The notes below the pieces were generated by a model. That model did no database searches, had not been told where the DNA came from, and saw only the letters and a list, made by a program, of their open reading frames with translations. A program made the position numbers and the translations under genes. Positions 34,672-44,020 of a stretch of DNA of 64,000 nt are shown piece after piece (positions within the stretch are counted from its first letter, which is position 1; every line of letters begins with the position of its first letter). This DNA comes from Sulfopaludibacter sp963835555. Lineage in GTDB: Bacteria; Acidobacteriota; Terriglobia; Bryobacterales; Bryobacteraceae. Where the stretch lies: positions 1 to 64,000 of the forward strand of contig CAWIGC010000018.1 in assembly GCA_963835555.1 (NCBI GenBank), given 5' to 3'.

Positions 34672-35505
34672 ATGGTTCGCATGGGTTCGTGCGTCCTGAT
34701 CGCCGCGGGATTGGTGCTGGCGTTTCAGCAGCCGCATGTGCACACGTGGAAAGAGTATCCTGGCACCGAGTACAACGACTTTCCCATTCCGCCCGACTAC
34801 CAGGAAAAGACCGAATGGGCCTTTGCCCGCCTGATGTATCCGAACATGGAGGGCTTGTATGGACGACGGCGCTGGTTTTCCGGCGATTGGCGCGAGGGCG
34901 GCCGGGGCATCTCCTGGACCACCGATTATCCCCGCAGCGATCGCCACTTCTCGCAGGCGCTCCGCCGCTTAACGCGCATTCACACCCGTAGCGTCGAGCA
35001 ACCCATCAACCTGAATGACGGCGATCAGTACGATTGGCCGTGGCTCTACGCGGTGGAAGTCGGTCATTGGAACCTCACCGATGCCCAGGCCAAGGCCATG
35101 CGCGAGTATCTGGACCGCGGCGGCTTCTTCATGTGCGACGATTTCCACGGCACCCGGGAGTGGGCGGTCTTCGTCAATAGCATGCAGAGGGTATTTCCCG
35201 ACCGGCCCATCGTGGACATCCCGCCCGACGACCCGATCTTTCACACGGTCTACGACCTGAATGACAAGTACCAGGTGCCGGGCGCGCAGTGGATCCGTTC
35301 CGGACGCACCTATGAATTTGATGGCTACGACCCGCACTGGCGCGGCATCTACGATGCCAAGGGGCGGTTGGTGGTGGCCATCTGCCACGACATGGATCTG
35401 GGCGATTCCTGGGAGCATGCCGACAATCCCGTATATCCGCAGAAGTTTTCAGCTATGGGCATTCGGATCGGCATCGATTACGTGACTTATGCGATGACTC
35501 ATTGA
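34672..35505 (+). CDS. DUF4159 domain secreted protein (copy A)
   Basis: 277 residues: a short signal peptide, then a DUF4159 domain covering nearly all of the mature protein (ARLMYPNMEGLYGRRRW, TDYPRSDRHFSQALRRLTRI, LYAVEVGHWNLTDAQA, LDRGGFFMCDDFHG, VVAICHDMDLGDSWEH). The DUF4159 fold resembles glutamine-amidotransferase-like flavodoxin domains, and is often attached to membrane proteins beside MoxR/VWA modules; here it is free-standing. The next gene is a close tandem paralogue. Function unknown. Confidence 0.78.
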   Translation: MVRMGSCVLIAAGLVLAFQQPHVHTWKEYPGTEYNDFPIPPDYQEKTEWAFARLMYPNMEGLYGRRRWFSGDWREGGRGISWTTDYPRSDRHFSQALRRLTRIHTRSVEQPINLNDGDQYDWPWLYAVEVGHWNLTDAQAKAMREYLDRGGFFMCDDFHGTREWAVFVNSMQRVFPDRPIVDIPPDDPIFHTVYDLNDKYQVPGAQWIRSGRTYEFDGYDPHWRGIYDAKGRLVVAICHDMDLGDSWEHADNPVYPQKFSAMGIRIGIDYVTYAMTH

Positions 35506-35543
35506 CGAGTCCCCGCCGGTGGTATGCTCTAGGGCAAGGCTGT

Positions 35544-36401
35544 ATGGCGATGCGGAAGGGACTGTGGCTGTTACTGGCGGCGGGAATCCTGCTTGCCCTG
35601 GACCAGCAGCACGCCCGCACGTGGCGTGAATTTCCAGCCTTCGAGTATAACGACTTTCCGATTCCCCCTGACTACCAGGAAAAGACCGAGTGGGCGTTTG
35701 CGCGCCTGATGTATCCCAACATGGATGGCGTGCACGCGCGCGGAGGTTTCGGCTACGGACGGCGCGGGCGCTTTGCCGCCGATTGGCGCGAGGGCGGGCG
35801 GGGCGTTTTCTGGACCATGGACTATCCGCGCAGCGACCGCCACTTTTCGCAGGCGGTCCGCCGGCTCACCCGGATTCATGCGCGCAGCGTCGAGCAGCCG
35901 GTCAATCTGGATGAAGGCGATCAGTACGATTGGCCGTGGCTGTACGCCGTCGAGGTAGGGCACTGGAACCTCACCGCCGCGCAGGTGAAGGCCTTCCGCG
36001 AGTATCTGGACCGCGGCGGCTTCTTCATGTGCGACGACTTTCATGGCACCGAAGAATGGGCCGTGTTTGTGAACAGCATGCAGAAGGTATTCCCGGACCG
36101 CCAGATCGTGGATATCCCGCACGACGACCCGGTCTTCCACACGGTTTACGATCTGGACGACAAGTATCAGGTGCCCGGCGAACAGTATGTGCGGTCGGGC
36201 CGAACCTACGAGTACGACGGGTACGATCCGCACTGGCGCGGAATCTATGACGACAAAGGCCGCCTGGTCGTCGCCATTTGTCATGATATGGACCTGGGCG
36301 ATTCCTGGGAACATGCCGACAATCCCGAATACCCGCAGAAGTTCTCCGCCATGGGAATCCGCATCGGCGTGAACTATGTGATCTACGGGATGACCCACTA
36401 A
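35544..36401 (+). CDS. DUF4159 domain secreted protein (copy B)
   Basis: 285 residues, very similar to copy A over its whole length (PIPPDYQEKTEWAFARLMYP and LDRGGFFMCDDFHGTEEWAV are shared apart from single changes). It differs by an insertion of about 8 residues after the NMDG motif, rich in Gly and Arg (HARGGFGYGRRGR). The ATG at 35544 gives MAMRKGLWLLLAAGILLA, a signal peptide. It is 38 bp after copy A and 12 bp before the next gene, so the four genes from 34672 to 39565 are probably one transcript. Confidence 0.78.
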   Translation: MAMRKGLWLLLAAGILLALDQQHARTWREFPAFEYNDFPIPPDYQEKTEWAFARLMYPNMDGVHARGGFGYGRRGRFAADWREGGRGVFWTMDYPRSDRHFSQAVRRLTRIHARSVEQPVNLDEGDQYDWPWLYAVEVGHWNLTAAQVKAFREYLDRGGFFMCDDFHGTEEWAVFVNSMQKVFPDRQIVDIPHDDPVFHTVYDLDDKYQVPGEQYVRSGRTYEYDGYDPHWRGIYDDKGRLVVAICHDMDLGDSWEHADNPEYPQKFSAMGIRIGVNYVIYGMTH

Positions 36402-36413
36402 GGGTTAACGCAG

Positions 36414-37994
36414 ATGCGCCTCTTTATTGGTCTTCCTTTTGCGGCGGTTCTTCTGGCGCAGGGCGGCGCCCCCGTGGAGGGTATAGTAACCAGCAGCGCC
36501 ACGCATATCGGGATTGCCGGCGTGGGGGTGACGTTGGTAAGCACCACCGGGCGCCACGTCACATACAACACAACCACCGATGCCAGCGGGGCCTTCCGCT
36601 TCGGAACCGTCGACCAGGACGGCGAATACAAAGTTCATTTTGGCAAGAGTGGATATCGGGAACTGCGGTCGGACGATCCGGCGCTCCGGCCGTTTCGCGT
36701 GACGGCGGCCACCGGGCCGGTTCGGCTGACCGTGGAACTGAGGCCGCACACCCAGTTTCACGGACGGGTGGTGGATTCCGATGGCCATCCGGCGCAGCAG
36801 GTCCAAGTGGAAATGATCGGTACCCGGGGCAATTGGATCGTGAACGCCGCACCCGGTAAAGACGGCCGTTTTGTCTGCCAGAGTGAACTGCCTTCGCAGG
36901 CATTCGTTTTGCGGGCGGTACCGCTGAAAGACCTGCCGAAACCGCAATCCACGGAGGACGCACCCATGGGTTGGGCGCCCACCTACTATCCGGACGGCGC
37001 CGAACTCTCGCAGGCGTCACGGATCGTGTGGCGCGGAGATGTGGACATGGACGGGTACGAAATCCGGCTGCGCGCCGTGCCTTTATTTCACATCCGCGGA
37101 ACGGTCGCGGATGAAGCCGGCAAGCCGGTCGAAGGCGCTACGGTCAAATTAGTGGAGGCGGACACTGCCGCACCCGCGCTCCTGTCGCTCGGGCGGCCGG
37201 ACGGGCAAACCACGACGCAGGGCGGCGGCAGGTTCGAGCTATCGGCGGTGCACCCAGGCCAATGGCTGCTGGAGGCGGAGTGGAAGCGCGGGGGCCAATC
37301 CTTAAGCGGCTTCATTAGCGGCCGGGTGTCGCGTGGCGATTGGGAAGAGATCTATATCAGATTGGAAGTCCCGTTTTCCGTAGAAGGAACGGTGGAAGCA
37401 CCCGGCGCCGGCAGTGCGCGGGCCGCCGTGGAACTGTCTGCGGCCGACCCGTCGGAGCCACTCCCGGGCGCCGCCGGGATGGCCCGCCAGGACGGCCGGT
37501 TCGAATTTCGCAATCTCCTCCCGGGACGGTATCGGATTACTACCATCGGCCCGGAAAATCGCTTCTATTTGGATTCGATCCGGTTCGGCGGGCAGGAAGT
37601 ACTTGGACAGGCGATTGATATTATGGACGGCTCGCTGCCGATTCGCGTGGTGTACAAGGCGAACGGCGGGAGGGTGCTGGGCTCGGTGGAACATTGCGCC
37701 GCGGTATTGCTGTTCCCGAAAGATGCGTCTCTGCAAACCGCTGGCTTCGTCCGTACCGCAAGATGTGACCCGGGCGGGCGATTCGAAATTGGCGGCCTCC
37801 GGCCGGGCGATTACGAAGTAGCTGCCCTGGCGGCGCCGGAGTTCGAATCGCTGGAGCAGGCATTGGATGAGATGTTGTTCGATCCGCAAATTGTCTCGGA
37901 CAGCCGGATTGCCGCAAGCGCCGAGAGCGTGCGAGTGGAAGCCGGCCAATCCACCACGGTGACGTTGAAACTGGCCGCCTGGCCGGAGCAGTGA
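36414..37994 (+). CDS. secreted carboxypeptidase-regulatory-like (Cna-B) repeat protein, copy A
   Basis: 526 residues: a signal peptide, then four or five beta-sandwich units of the carboxypeptidase-regulatory-like type. Examples are VEGIVTSSATHIGIAGVGVT ... TDASGAFRFGTV; FHGRVVDSDGHPAQQVQVEM; FHIRGTVADEAGKPVEGATV ... GGGRFELSAVHPGQWLLEAE; FEFRNLLPGRYRI; and RFEIGGLRPGDYEV. There is no membrane barrel, so it is an exported structural or binding protein rather than a receptor. It is followed by a homologue whose ATG overlaps its stop (TGATG). Confidence 0.75.
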   Translation: MRLFIGLPFAAVLLAQGGAPVEGIVTSSATHIGIAGVGVTLVSTTGRHVTYNTTTDASGAFRFGTVDQDGEYKVHFGKSGYRELRSDDPALRPFRVTAATGPVRLTVELRPHTQFHGRVVDSDGHPAQQVQVEMIGTRGNWIVNAAPGKDGRFVCQSELPSQAFVLRAVPLKDLPKPQSTEDAPMGWAPTYYPDGAELSQASRIVWRGDVDMDGYEIRLRAVPLFHIRGTVADEAGKPVEGATVKLVEADTAAPALLSLGRPDGQTTTQGGGRFELSAVHPGQWLLEAEWKRGGQSLSGFISGRVSRGDWEEIYIRLEVPFSVEGTVEAPGAGSARAAVELSAADPSEPLPGAAGMARQDGRFEFRNLLPGRYRITTIGPENRFYLDSIRFGGQEVLGQAIDIMDGSLPIRVVYKANGGRVLGSVEHCAAVLLFPKDASLQTAGFVRTARCDPGGRFEIGGLRPGDYEVAALAAPEFESLEQALDEMLFDPQIVSDSRIAASAESVRVEAGQSTTVTLKLAAWPEQ

Positions 37995-39565
37995 TGCGAA
38001 TCCTCTTACTGGCGGCTCTGCCTGCATTCCTCTTTGCCCAGGCAACCGGCGTGGTCGAAGGGACGGTCGCCAATCGCGTCACGCATGGCGGAATCGAGGG
38101 CGTGGAAGTCATGGTGCAAAGGGTGGCTTCCCAAAACGGTCCGAACTATACCGGGACCACGGACGCCTCGGGCGCCTTCCATATCGAAGGCATCCCCGAT
38201 GGTGAGTATCGCGCCAACTTCGGGAAGCCTGGTTTCGTTCCGGGGGATATCGGCTTGATCATGCCGACGGCCCCGTTTCGCCTAACCGCTGCCGATGGAC
38301 CGGTGCGCCTTCAGTTGTCACTGTTACCGGACCCCCGGCTGCGCGGGCGAGTGGTGGACCCGGAGGGCCATCCGATTCCGGATGCCACGGTGCAGTTGGT
38401 CCATTCGGGCGGCGGCGGAAGACCTGCAACGAAGACCGGGAAGGACGGCGCTTTCGAACTGGGCCAATTACTTTCCGCCGCCTTCATGATCCGTGCCATC
38501 CCGCCTCCCAAACTGCCGCCGCCGAAATCGAAGGAGGACGAGCCGGAAATCTGGGCGCCCACCTACTATCCCGGCGTGACCGAGCAATTTCGTGCAGAGC
38601 GGCTGGTAGTACGCGCCGGGCAGGAGCGGAATGACTGCGACATCGTCCTTCGCACCGTGCCGGTGTTTCATGTGCGCGGCCGGGTGGTGGATGACGGCGG
38701 CAATCCCGTCGCCGGGGCCGCCATTAAGCTGGTTTCCCCGGATAGTCTGGATGCGCGATCGCACGCCACATTCGAAGAGCCCGAAGGACACGCCACCTCG
38801 GCGGACGATGGCGCCTTCGACTTCCCCAAGGTGCGGCCGGGCGAGTGGTTCCTGGTGGCCACCGGGAAGAAAGGCGGCCGGTCGTTAAGCGGGGTGGCCA
38901 CGGGCACAGTCTCCCAGGGCGATTGGGAGAATGTGAACATTCGCGTGACGGCGCCGTTCCCGGTGAGGGGCGCCGTAGAGCGGCCCGACGCGCACGCCGC
39001 CTCCACCCGCCATACCTGGGTAGGGCTGATTCCGGGCTGGCAGATCCGGCTCATGGGCATTCACGATGGGACCGGCGCCGTCGAGATAGATGACGTCGTG
39101 CCGGGAAAGTATCAGATCCTGCTGGAAGAGCCGCTGCCCGGCTCGTATCTGGATACCGTGCAGTACGGCGGTCGCGACGTGCTGGGACAAACGATCGACG
39201 TCACCGATAGCTCGCTGCGCCTGCGCGTGGTCTACCGGACCAACGGCGGCAGGGTGCAGGGGTCGGTCGAGGAATGCGGCGGCGGGATGGTGGTGCTGGT
39301 GCCAAAAGAGCCGGCGCTGCAAAACAGCGAGATGATTCGCTGGGGCCGGTGCAACGCCGCGGGCCGTTTCGATATCGGCGACCTGCGCCCGGGCGGCTAC
39401 TACGCCGCCGCGTTCGACCGGGTGAACGATCTGGAACTCTATTACGGGGCGGTGATCGATCCGGCGCTTCTCGCGAAAATCATCGGACATGCTTCCGGCA
39501 TCGCGGTGGAAGCCGGGCAGACCACTCCGCTTACCTTGACGTTGACGGCGTGGCCGGACCAGTAG
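37994..39565 (+). CDS. secreted carboxypeptidase-regulatory-like (Cna-B) repeat protein, copy B
   Basis: 523 residues, the same layout as copy A: signal peptide (ILLLAALPAFLFAQ), units beginning VVEGTVANRVTHGGIEGVEV, RGRVVDPEGHPIPDATVQLV and VRGRVVDDGGNPVAGAAIKL, and a C-terminal unit ending VEAGQTTPLTLTLTAWPDQ, which mirrors VEAGQSTTVTLKLAAWPEQ in copy A. The start ATG shares one base with the previous stop. Identity is moderate, so the duplication is older than that of the DUF4159 pair. Confidence 0.75.
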   Translation: MRILLLAALPAFLFAQATGVVEGTVANRVTHGGIEGVEVMVQRVASQNGPNYTGTTDASGAFHIEGIPDGEYRANFGKPGFVPGDIGLIMPTAPFRLTAADGPVRLQLSLLPDPRLRGRVVDPEGHPIPDATVQLVHSGGGGRPATKTGKDGAFELGQLLSAAFMIRAIPPPKLPPPKSKEDEPEIWAPTYYPGVTEQFRAERLVVRAGQERNDCDIVLRTVPVFHVRGRVVDDGGNPVAGAAIKLVSPDSLDARSHATFEEPEGHATSADDGAFDFPKVRPGEWFLVATGKKGGRSLSGVATGTVSQGDWENVNIRVTAPFPVRGAVERPDAHAASTRHTWVGLIPGWQIRLMGIHDGTGAVEIDDVVPGKYQILLEEPLPGSYLDTVQYGGRDVLGQTIDVTDSSLRLRVVYRTNGGRVQGSVEECGGGMVVLVPKEPALQNSEMIRWGRCNAAGRFDIGDLRPGGYYAAAFDRVNDLELYYGAVIDPALLAKIIGHASGIAVEAGQTTPLTLTLTAWPDQ

Positions 39566-39675
39566 GCGTTGGGTCGCACCAGTAGCGAAACGACAGGCCG
39601 CAGGGCTCCAAAAATCTGTTTTAGCTCCCCCTCTTCGGGGATTCCAGGCAAAGCCGCATCCCCTGTCGCGGATGG

Positions 39676-40051
39676 GAAAGTAGGCATACGTCATTACGAT
39701 GAGGTCCCATCTCTCCTGTCCGAAGTCGAATTGCTGGTAGCCTGACCGGACAGCCGTCATCTCCACGCCAACCTTCTTTGCCTTCGCGAGCGCATATGCC
39801 ACGGCACCATCGGAAACATCAAAACCCGTCGCCTTCCAGCCCAAGGTGGCGAGGAAAATCGAATTGCGTCCTTCGCCCATGCAAACGTCCAACGATGCGC
39901 CGGGCCTCCGGCCCTTCAGCCAAACCAGGTACTCACTCCATATGGCGTCGTCATCACCGGCAGCGGCGACGGTGAAACCCGCCGCAACCGCAGACACGAA
40001 AGCGCGTCGAGTGAACTTCCGGAATCGGTTGAACGGATCTTGGTCGGGCAT
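39676..40051 (-). pseudogene. truncated class I SAM-dependent methyltransferase
   Basis: From the ATG at 40051 the frame reads through an SAM-binding motif (DVCMGEGRNSIFLATLGWKA, then TGFDVSDGAVAYA) to DLIVMTYAYFPI. Family similarity then ends at about 39680 and the rest of the domain is absent. The frame runs on without a stop into the opposite strand of the Cna-B gene, so the 3' half has been lost. RRAFVSAVAAGFTVAAAG near the start looks like an added hydrophobic or signal segment. Confidence 0.5.
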
Positions 40052-40119
40052 GCATGCGGCAATGCATAACGCGACTGGCCCGTGCGCGCGCCTGCGCAGC
40101 CGGCGTCGCGGTGTAGGCG

Positions 40120-40467
40120 CTACTTGCGCAGGTAGGCGTCGTCGCCGCGAATCCAGTCGTCGCGGCGCGGGGCGAAAACGTCCACCGCCACGGTATCTTC
40201 CAGCGCTTCCACGCCATGCGGCACGTTTGGCGGAATGGTGAGGCTTTCTCCCGCGCGGACGATTTTTTCGCCGCCGTCGATGAAGAATTTCAGGGCGCCG
40301 CGCTCGATGGTGGTCACCTGTTCGTTGGTATGGCTGTGCGAGGCCACGGCCGCATGCTGCTGCAGGTGCAGCCGGGCGATGGTCATATTTTCGGTGTGGA
40401 TCGCCTTGCGGCTTACCAGGGGATTCATCTGCTCTTCTGCCAATTGATTCCAATCGTAGAAGGGCAT
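40120..40467 (-). CDS. cupin domain protein
   Basis: 115 residues forming a single cupin barrel. Motif 1 is ASHSHTNEQVTTIERGALKF (H-x-H-x3-E) and motif 2 is IPPNVPHGVEA (the third metal His). Such small cupins bind a divalent metal and may act as isomerases, dioxygenases or sensors. The ATG 40467 is preceded on its strand by TAGAAT 7 nt upstream, so the message may be leaderless. It is divergent from rmlA with a 37-bp gap, and the two promoters must be closely packed. Confidence 0.75.
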   Translation of the reverse strand: MPFYDWNQLAEEQMNPLVSRKAIHTENMTIARLHLQQHAAVASHSHTNEQVTTIERGALKFFIDGGEKIVRAGESLTIPPNVPHGVEALEDTVAVDVFAPRRDDWIRGDDAYLRK

Positions 40468-40504
40468 GGCGGTTATTCTAACAGGGTTGATATCATGAGA
40501 GCTT

Positions 40505-41277
40505 ATGAAAGGCGTCGTGCTCGCGGGCGGAACCGGAAGCCGGCTGTTTCCGCTGACCAAGATCACCAACAAACATCTGCTGCCGATCTACGACCGGCCG
40601 ATGATCTATTACCCCATCCAGACCCTGGTGGATGCGGGCATTCGGGACATCATGATCGTCACCGGCGGGCGCAATTCCGGCGATTTTCTGCGCCTGCTGG
40701 CCAACGGCAAGGAGTTCGGCCTGAAGCACATCAACTACACCTACCAGGAAGGCGAAGGCGGCATTGCCGACGCGCTGGCGCTGGCCGAACATTTCGCCGA
40801 CGGGCAGAAGATCTGCGTGATGCTGGGCGACAACATCATCGAGGGCAGCATCCGCGCGGCGGCGGACCAGTTTCGCGGCGCAGGCCGCGGGCGCCCACAT
40901 CCTGCTGAAGGAAGTGCCGGACGCCGAGCGCTTCGGCGTGGCGGAAGTCTCCGGCGGCACGGATCGTGGGCATCGAGGAGAAGCCGCGACAGCCCGAAAT
41001 CGAATTACGCGGTGACCGGCATCTACATGTACGACGCCACGGTGTTCGACAAGATCAAGACGCTGGTGCCCTCCGGCCGCGGCGAACTGGAAATCACCGA
41101 CGTCAACAACGCCTACATCGCGGAGGGCACCATGACGTTCTCCTTCCTGGACGGCTGGTGGACCGACGCCGGCACGTTCGATTCGCTGCTGCGCGCCGCC
41201 AACCTGGTGGCCCAATCGGCGCAGCGCAAAGCAATCCGGCGCCGAGATCTGGCCTGGAACGGGCGGTGCGGAGCTGA
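40505..41277 (+). CDS. rmlA: glucose-1-phosphate thymidylyltransferase, frameshifted
   Basis: Nucleotidyltransferase signature GGTGSRLFPLTKITNKHLLP at residues 8-27, then VMLGDNIIEGS, RFGVAEVSGG and a C-terminal WWTDAGTFDSLLRAANLV. It makes dTDP-glucose from glucose 1-phosphate and dTTP, the first step of dTDP-sugar synthesis. The length of about 255 residues fits the short RmlA type. Frame changes near 40880, 40965 and 40995 break the middle. The 3' end is uncertain; the TGA at 41275-41277 overlaps the ATG of the next gene. Confidence 0.8.
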
Positions 41278-41848
41278 TGACGGCGAGCTGCGGCAAACGG
41301 CTGCACGTCGCTTCCGGCGATCTGGAACTGGCGCTGCCGGAGTGCGAGAAGGGCATCGGCGCGCTGATCGGCAAGTCCGGATTCGCCGGACCTGATCGCG
41401 GGCGTGCGCGTGCAGCCGCTCCCGGTGTTTCCCGGACGACCGCGGCTATTTCCTGGAAGTGCAGCGCATGGGCCACGGGCTGGCGGCGCATTTTCCGGCG
41501 GAGACGCACGCAGGTCTCGGCGGCGCTGAACTATCCGGGGACCATCAAGGCCTTCCACTATCACCTGCACCAGACCGATTGCTGGACTCCCGTCAAGGGC
41601 CTGTTGCAGGTGGCGCTGGTGGATCTGCGGCTGGGGTCGCCCACCTTCGGCGCGCGCAACACGATGTACGTGGGGCCGCTGCGGCCCTGGCAGATGCTGA
41701 TTCCGCCCGGCGTGGCCACGGGTACAAGGTGATCGGCACGGAAGAGGCGCTGCTGGTCTACATGACCGACCGCTTCTACAATCCCCAGGACGAGGGCCGC
41801 ATCCCCTACAACGACCCGTCGATCAACTACGACTGGGAAACGCAGTAG
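41277..41848 (+). CDS. rmlC: dTDP-4-dehydrorhamnose 3,5-epimerase-like protein, frameshifted
   Basis: After about 40 N-terminal residues of unclear origin, the RmlC cupin pattern appears: VQPLPVFPDDRGYFLEVQRM, GTIKAFHYHLHQTDCWTPVK, GLLQVALVDLRLGSPTFGAR and PPGVA(H)GYKVIG. The catalytic His and Tyr of this family lie in the FHYHLHQTD and MTDRFYNPQDE regions. It would convert dTDP-4-keto-6-deoxyglucose. At least three frame changes occur (about 41395, 41430-41520, 41715). The start ATG 41277 follows the family only weakly; a later start near 41390 is possible. Confidence 0.7.
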
Positions 41849-41893
41849 AAGTAATTCGTTCTCCGCATGTTCGCGGGGAAAAGATCTCCTGAC

Positions 41894-42945
41894 ATGAAAC
41901 TACTGGTGACCGGCGGCGCCGGATTCATCGGGTCGGCGTTCGTGCGCATGGCGATCGCGCGAGACGGTCTTGCGCGTGATCAATCTCGACAAGCTGACCT
42001 ATGCCGGCAACCTGGAGAATCTGACCGGCGGTCGAAGGCAACCCGCGCTACCGCTTCGTGCACGGCGATATCTGCGACGAGCGCCTGGTGGACTCCGCTG
42101 CTGGCGGAGGAGAAGCCGGACGCCATCGTGCACTTCGCCGCCGAATCGCACGTGGACCGCAGCATCCTGTCGCCCGAGCCGGTGATCCAGACCAATCTCC
42201 GCGGCACGTTCACCCTGCTCGAAGCGCGCCCGGCGGCACGCCACGCCGCGCTTCGTGCACGTTTCCACCGACGAAGTCTACGGCAGCCTGGAGGCGCCGC
42301 TCGAAGCCACCGAGGACTACCCGCTGAACCCCAGCAGCCCGTATTCGGCTTCCAAGGCCGGCTCGGACCTGCTGGCGCGCTCCTATTTCGTCACTTACAA
42401 GCTGCCGGTGGTGATCACCCGGGCATCCAACAACTACGGGCCCTACCAGTTTCCGGAAAAGCTGATTCCGCTGATGATCGCCAACGCCCTGGAGGACCGG
42501 CCCCTGCCGGTCTATGGCGATGGGCATGCAGGTGCGCGACTGGCTTTACGTGGACGACCATTGCCGCGGCATCCTGGCGGTGCTGCGAAAAGGGCCGCGA
42601 CGGCGAGATCTACAACATCGGCGGCAACCGCTCGCTGCCGAATCTGGACGTGGTGCATAAGGTGCTGGCAATCACCGGAAAGCCCGAGAGCCTGATCCAG
42701 TTATGTGACGGACCGTCCGGGGCACGACCGCCGGTACGCCCTTTCCAGCGAAAAGTTGATGCGCGAAACCGGCTGGCGGCCCGTCATGGATTTCGAGACG
42801 GGCCTGGCGCGCACCATCGAGTGGTACCGCGAATAACTCGGCCTGGGTGGCGCGCGTGCGCAGCGGCGAATACCGCACCTACTACGAGAAGAACTACGGG
42901 AACCGGGAAATCGCAATAAGGCGGCGCCATGCGCGTAGCGATTGA
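41894..42945 (+). CDS. rmlB: dTDP-glucose 4,6-dehydratase, frameshifted
   Basis: Rossmann motif LLVTGGAGFIGSAFVR at the N-terminus, then INLDKLTYAGNLENLTG, IVHFAAESHVDRSI and VHVSTDEVYGSLEA (the catalytic Thr-Asp-Glu of the family), YSASKAGSDLLARSY (the YxxxK dyad), and RASNNYGPYQFPEKLIPLMI. The C-terminal YEKNYGNREI is typical. It removes water from dTDP-glucose. Frame changes near 41960, 42035, 42095, 42230, 42525, 42570 and 42710 are needed. In the last coding frame the stop is TGA 42943-42945, inside the next gene; another frame stops at 42919. Confidence 0.82.
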
Positions 42946-43989
42946 AGCCGACGCCGCTGACCCTGTCGAGCGGCGGCCTGGCGCGCTACACCGGCGGAAC
43001 TGAGCCTGGCGCTGGCGCGCTGTTTCCCGGACGACGAGTTCTACCTGATTTCCGACCAACCCTTTCGCATGCCCGAAGGCGCGCCTGCCAATCTGAGGCG
43101 CGGCGGCGGTCCGCGCAACGCCGTGGAGCGCCGCTGGTGGCTCTGGGGAATCGATCGCGAGACGCACCGTCTGGACGCCGATGTCATCCACGGCCCCGAT
43201 TTCGCGGTGCCTTATATTCCGCGCCGGCCCAGCGTTCTGACCCTGCACGACCTCTCCCCGTGGATGGACGCGAAGTGGCATCACGCCGCCGACCGGGTGC
43301 GCCGGCGCACCCCGGTTCTCCTGGAATTGGGCATCGCGACCATGATCATCACCCCCCGGGAGGGCGTCCGGCGCCAGGCCATCGAGCGCTTTCGCCTGCG
43401 CCCCGACCGCGTGGCAGTAGTGCCGTATGCGGCGCCTTCGTGGTTCCGGCCCGTGCCGCCGCCGCTGGCAGGCCTCACCCCGTACTTTCTATATGTGGGG
43501 ACTCTGGAGCCGCGCAAGAATCTTCCCGCGTTGCTCGAAGCATGGCGCGAAGTGCGCCGGGATTACGCGGTGGATCTGGTGCTGGCCGGCCGCCGTCGCG
43601 CCGACTTTGCGGAACTGGCGCCGGAGCCGGGATTGCGTGTGCTGGGCGAAGTGCCGGACCGGCAACTGCCGGAGCTTTATTCCGGTGCTCTGGCGTTTGT
43701 TTATCCGTCTTTTTATGAAGGCTTCGGACTGCCGGTGCTGGAGGCCATGCAGTGCGGAGCCTGCGTGATCGCTTCTCGCGCGGTCCAGGAAGTGGGCGGC
43801 GATGCAGCTCTGTATGCCGAGGGTGTGGACGAGTTGGCCGAGGCGATGCGGCAGGTGGCTACCCGGGAAGACCTGGTGCAGGCACGGCGGGCGGACTCGC
43901 TGGCGCGAGCTCGCGAATTCTCCTGGGAACGCACGGCGCGGATGACGTATCAAGTGTACCAGGAGGCGCGAAAACGATTTGGGGATTGA
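42929..43989 (+). CDS. GT4 family glycosyltransferase, frameshifted at the start
   Basis: A GT-B glycosyltransferase of family 4. The N-terminus reads MRVAIEADA and continues after small frame changes (42950-43010) with SSGGLARYTAELSLALAR. From 43069 the frame is continuous. The acceptor domain includes DVIHGPDFAVPYIPRRPSVL, and the donor domain YVGTLEPRKNLPALLEAW ... FVYPSFYEGFGLPVLEAMQC, with the E-x7-E motif of retaining GT4 enzymes. It uses a nucleotide sugar to extend a polysaccharide at the cytoplasmic face. It directly follows rmlB. Confidence 0.82.
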
Positions 43990-44020
43990 AGCCGGTCGTG
44001 AAGCCCGCCCCGCCGCTCTC

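Noticed and set aside
38885..40453. A 522-codon minus-strand frame
   Set aside because: Only 39676-40051 is family-like (methyltransferase remnant); the rest is antisense to the Cna-B gene or out of frame with the cupin.
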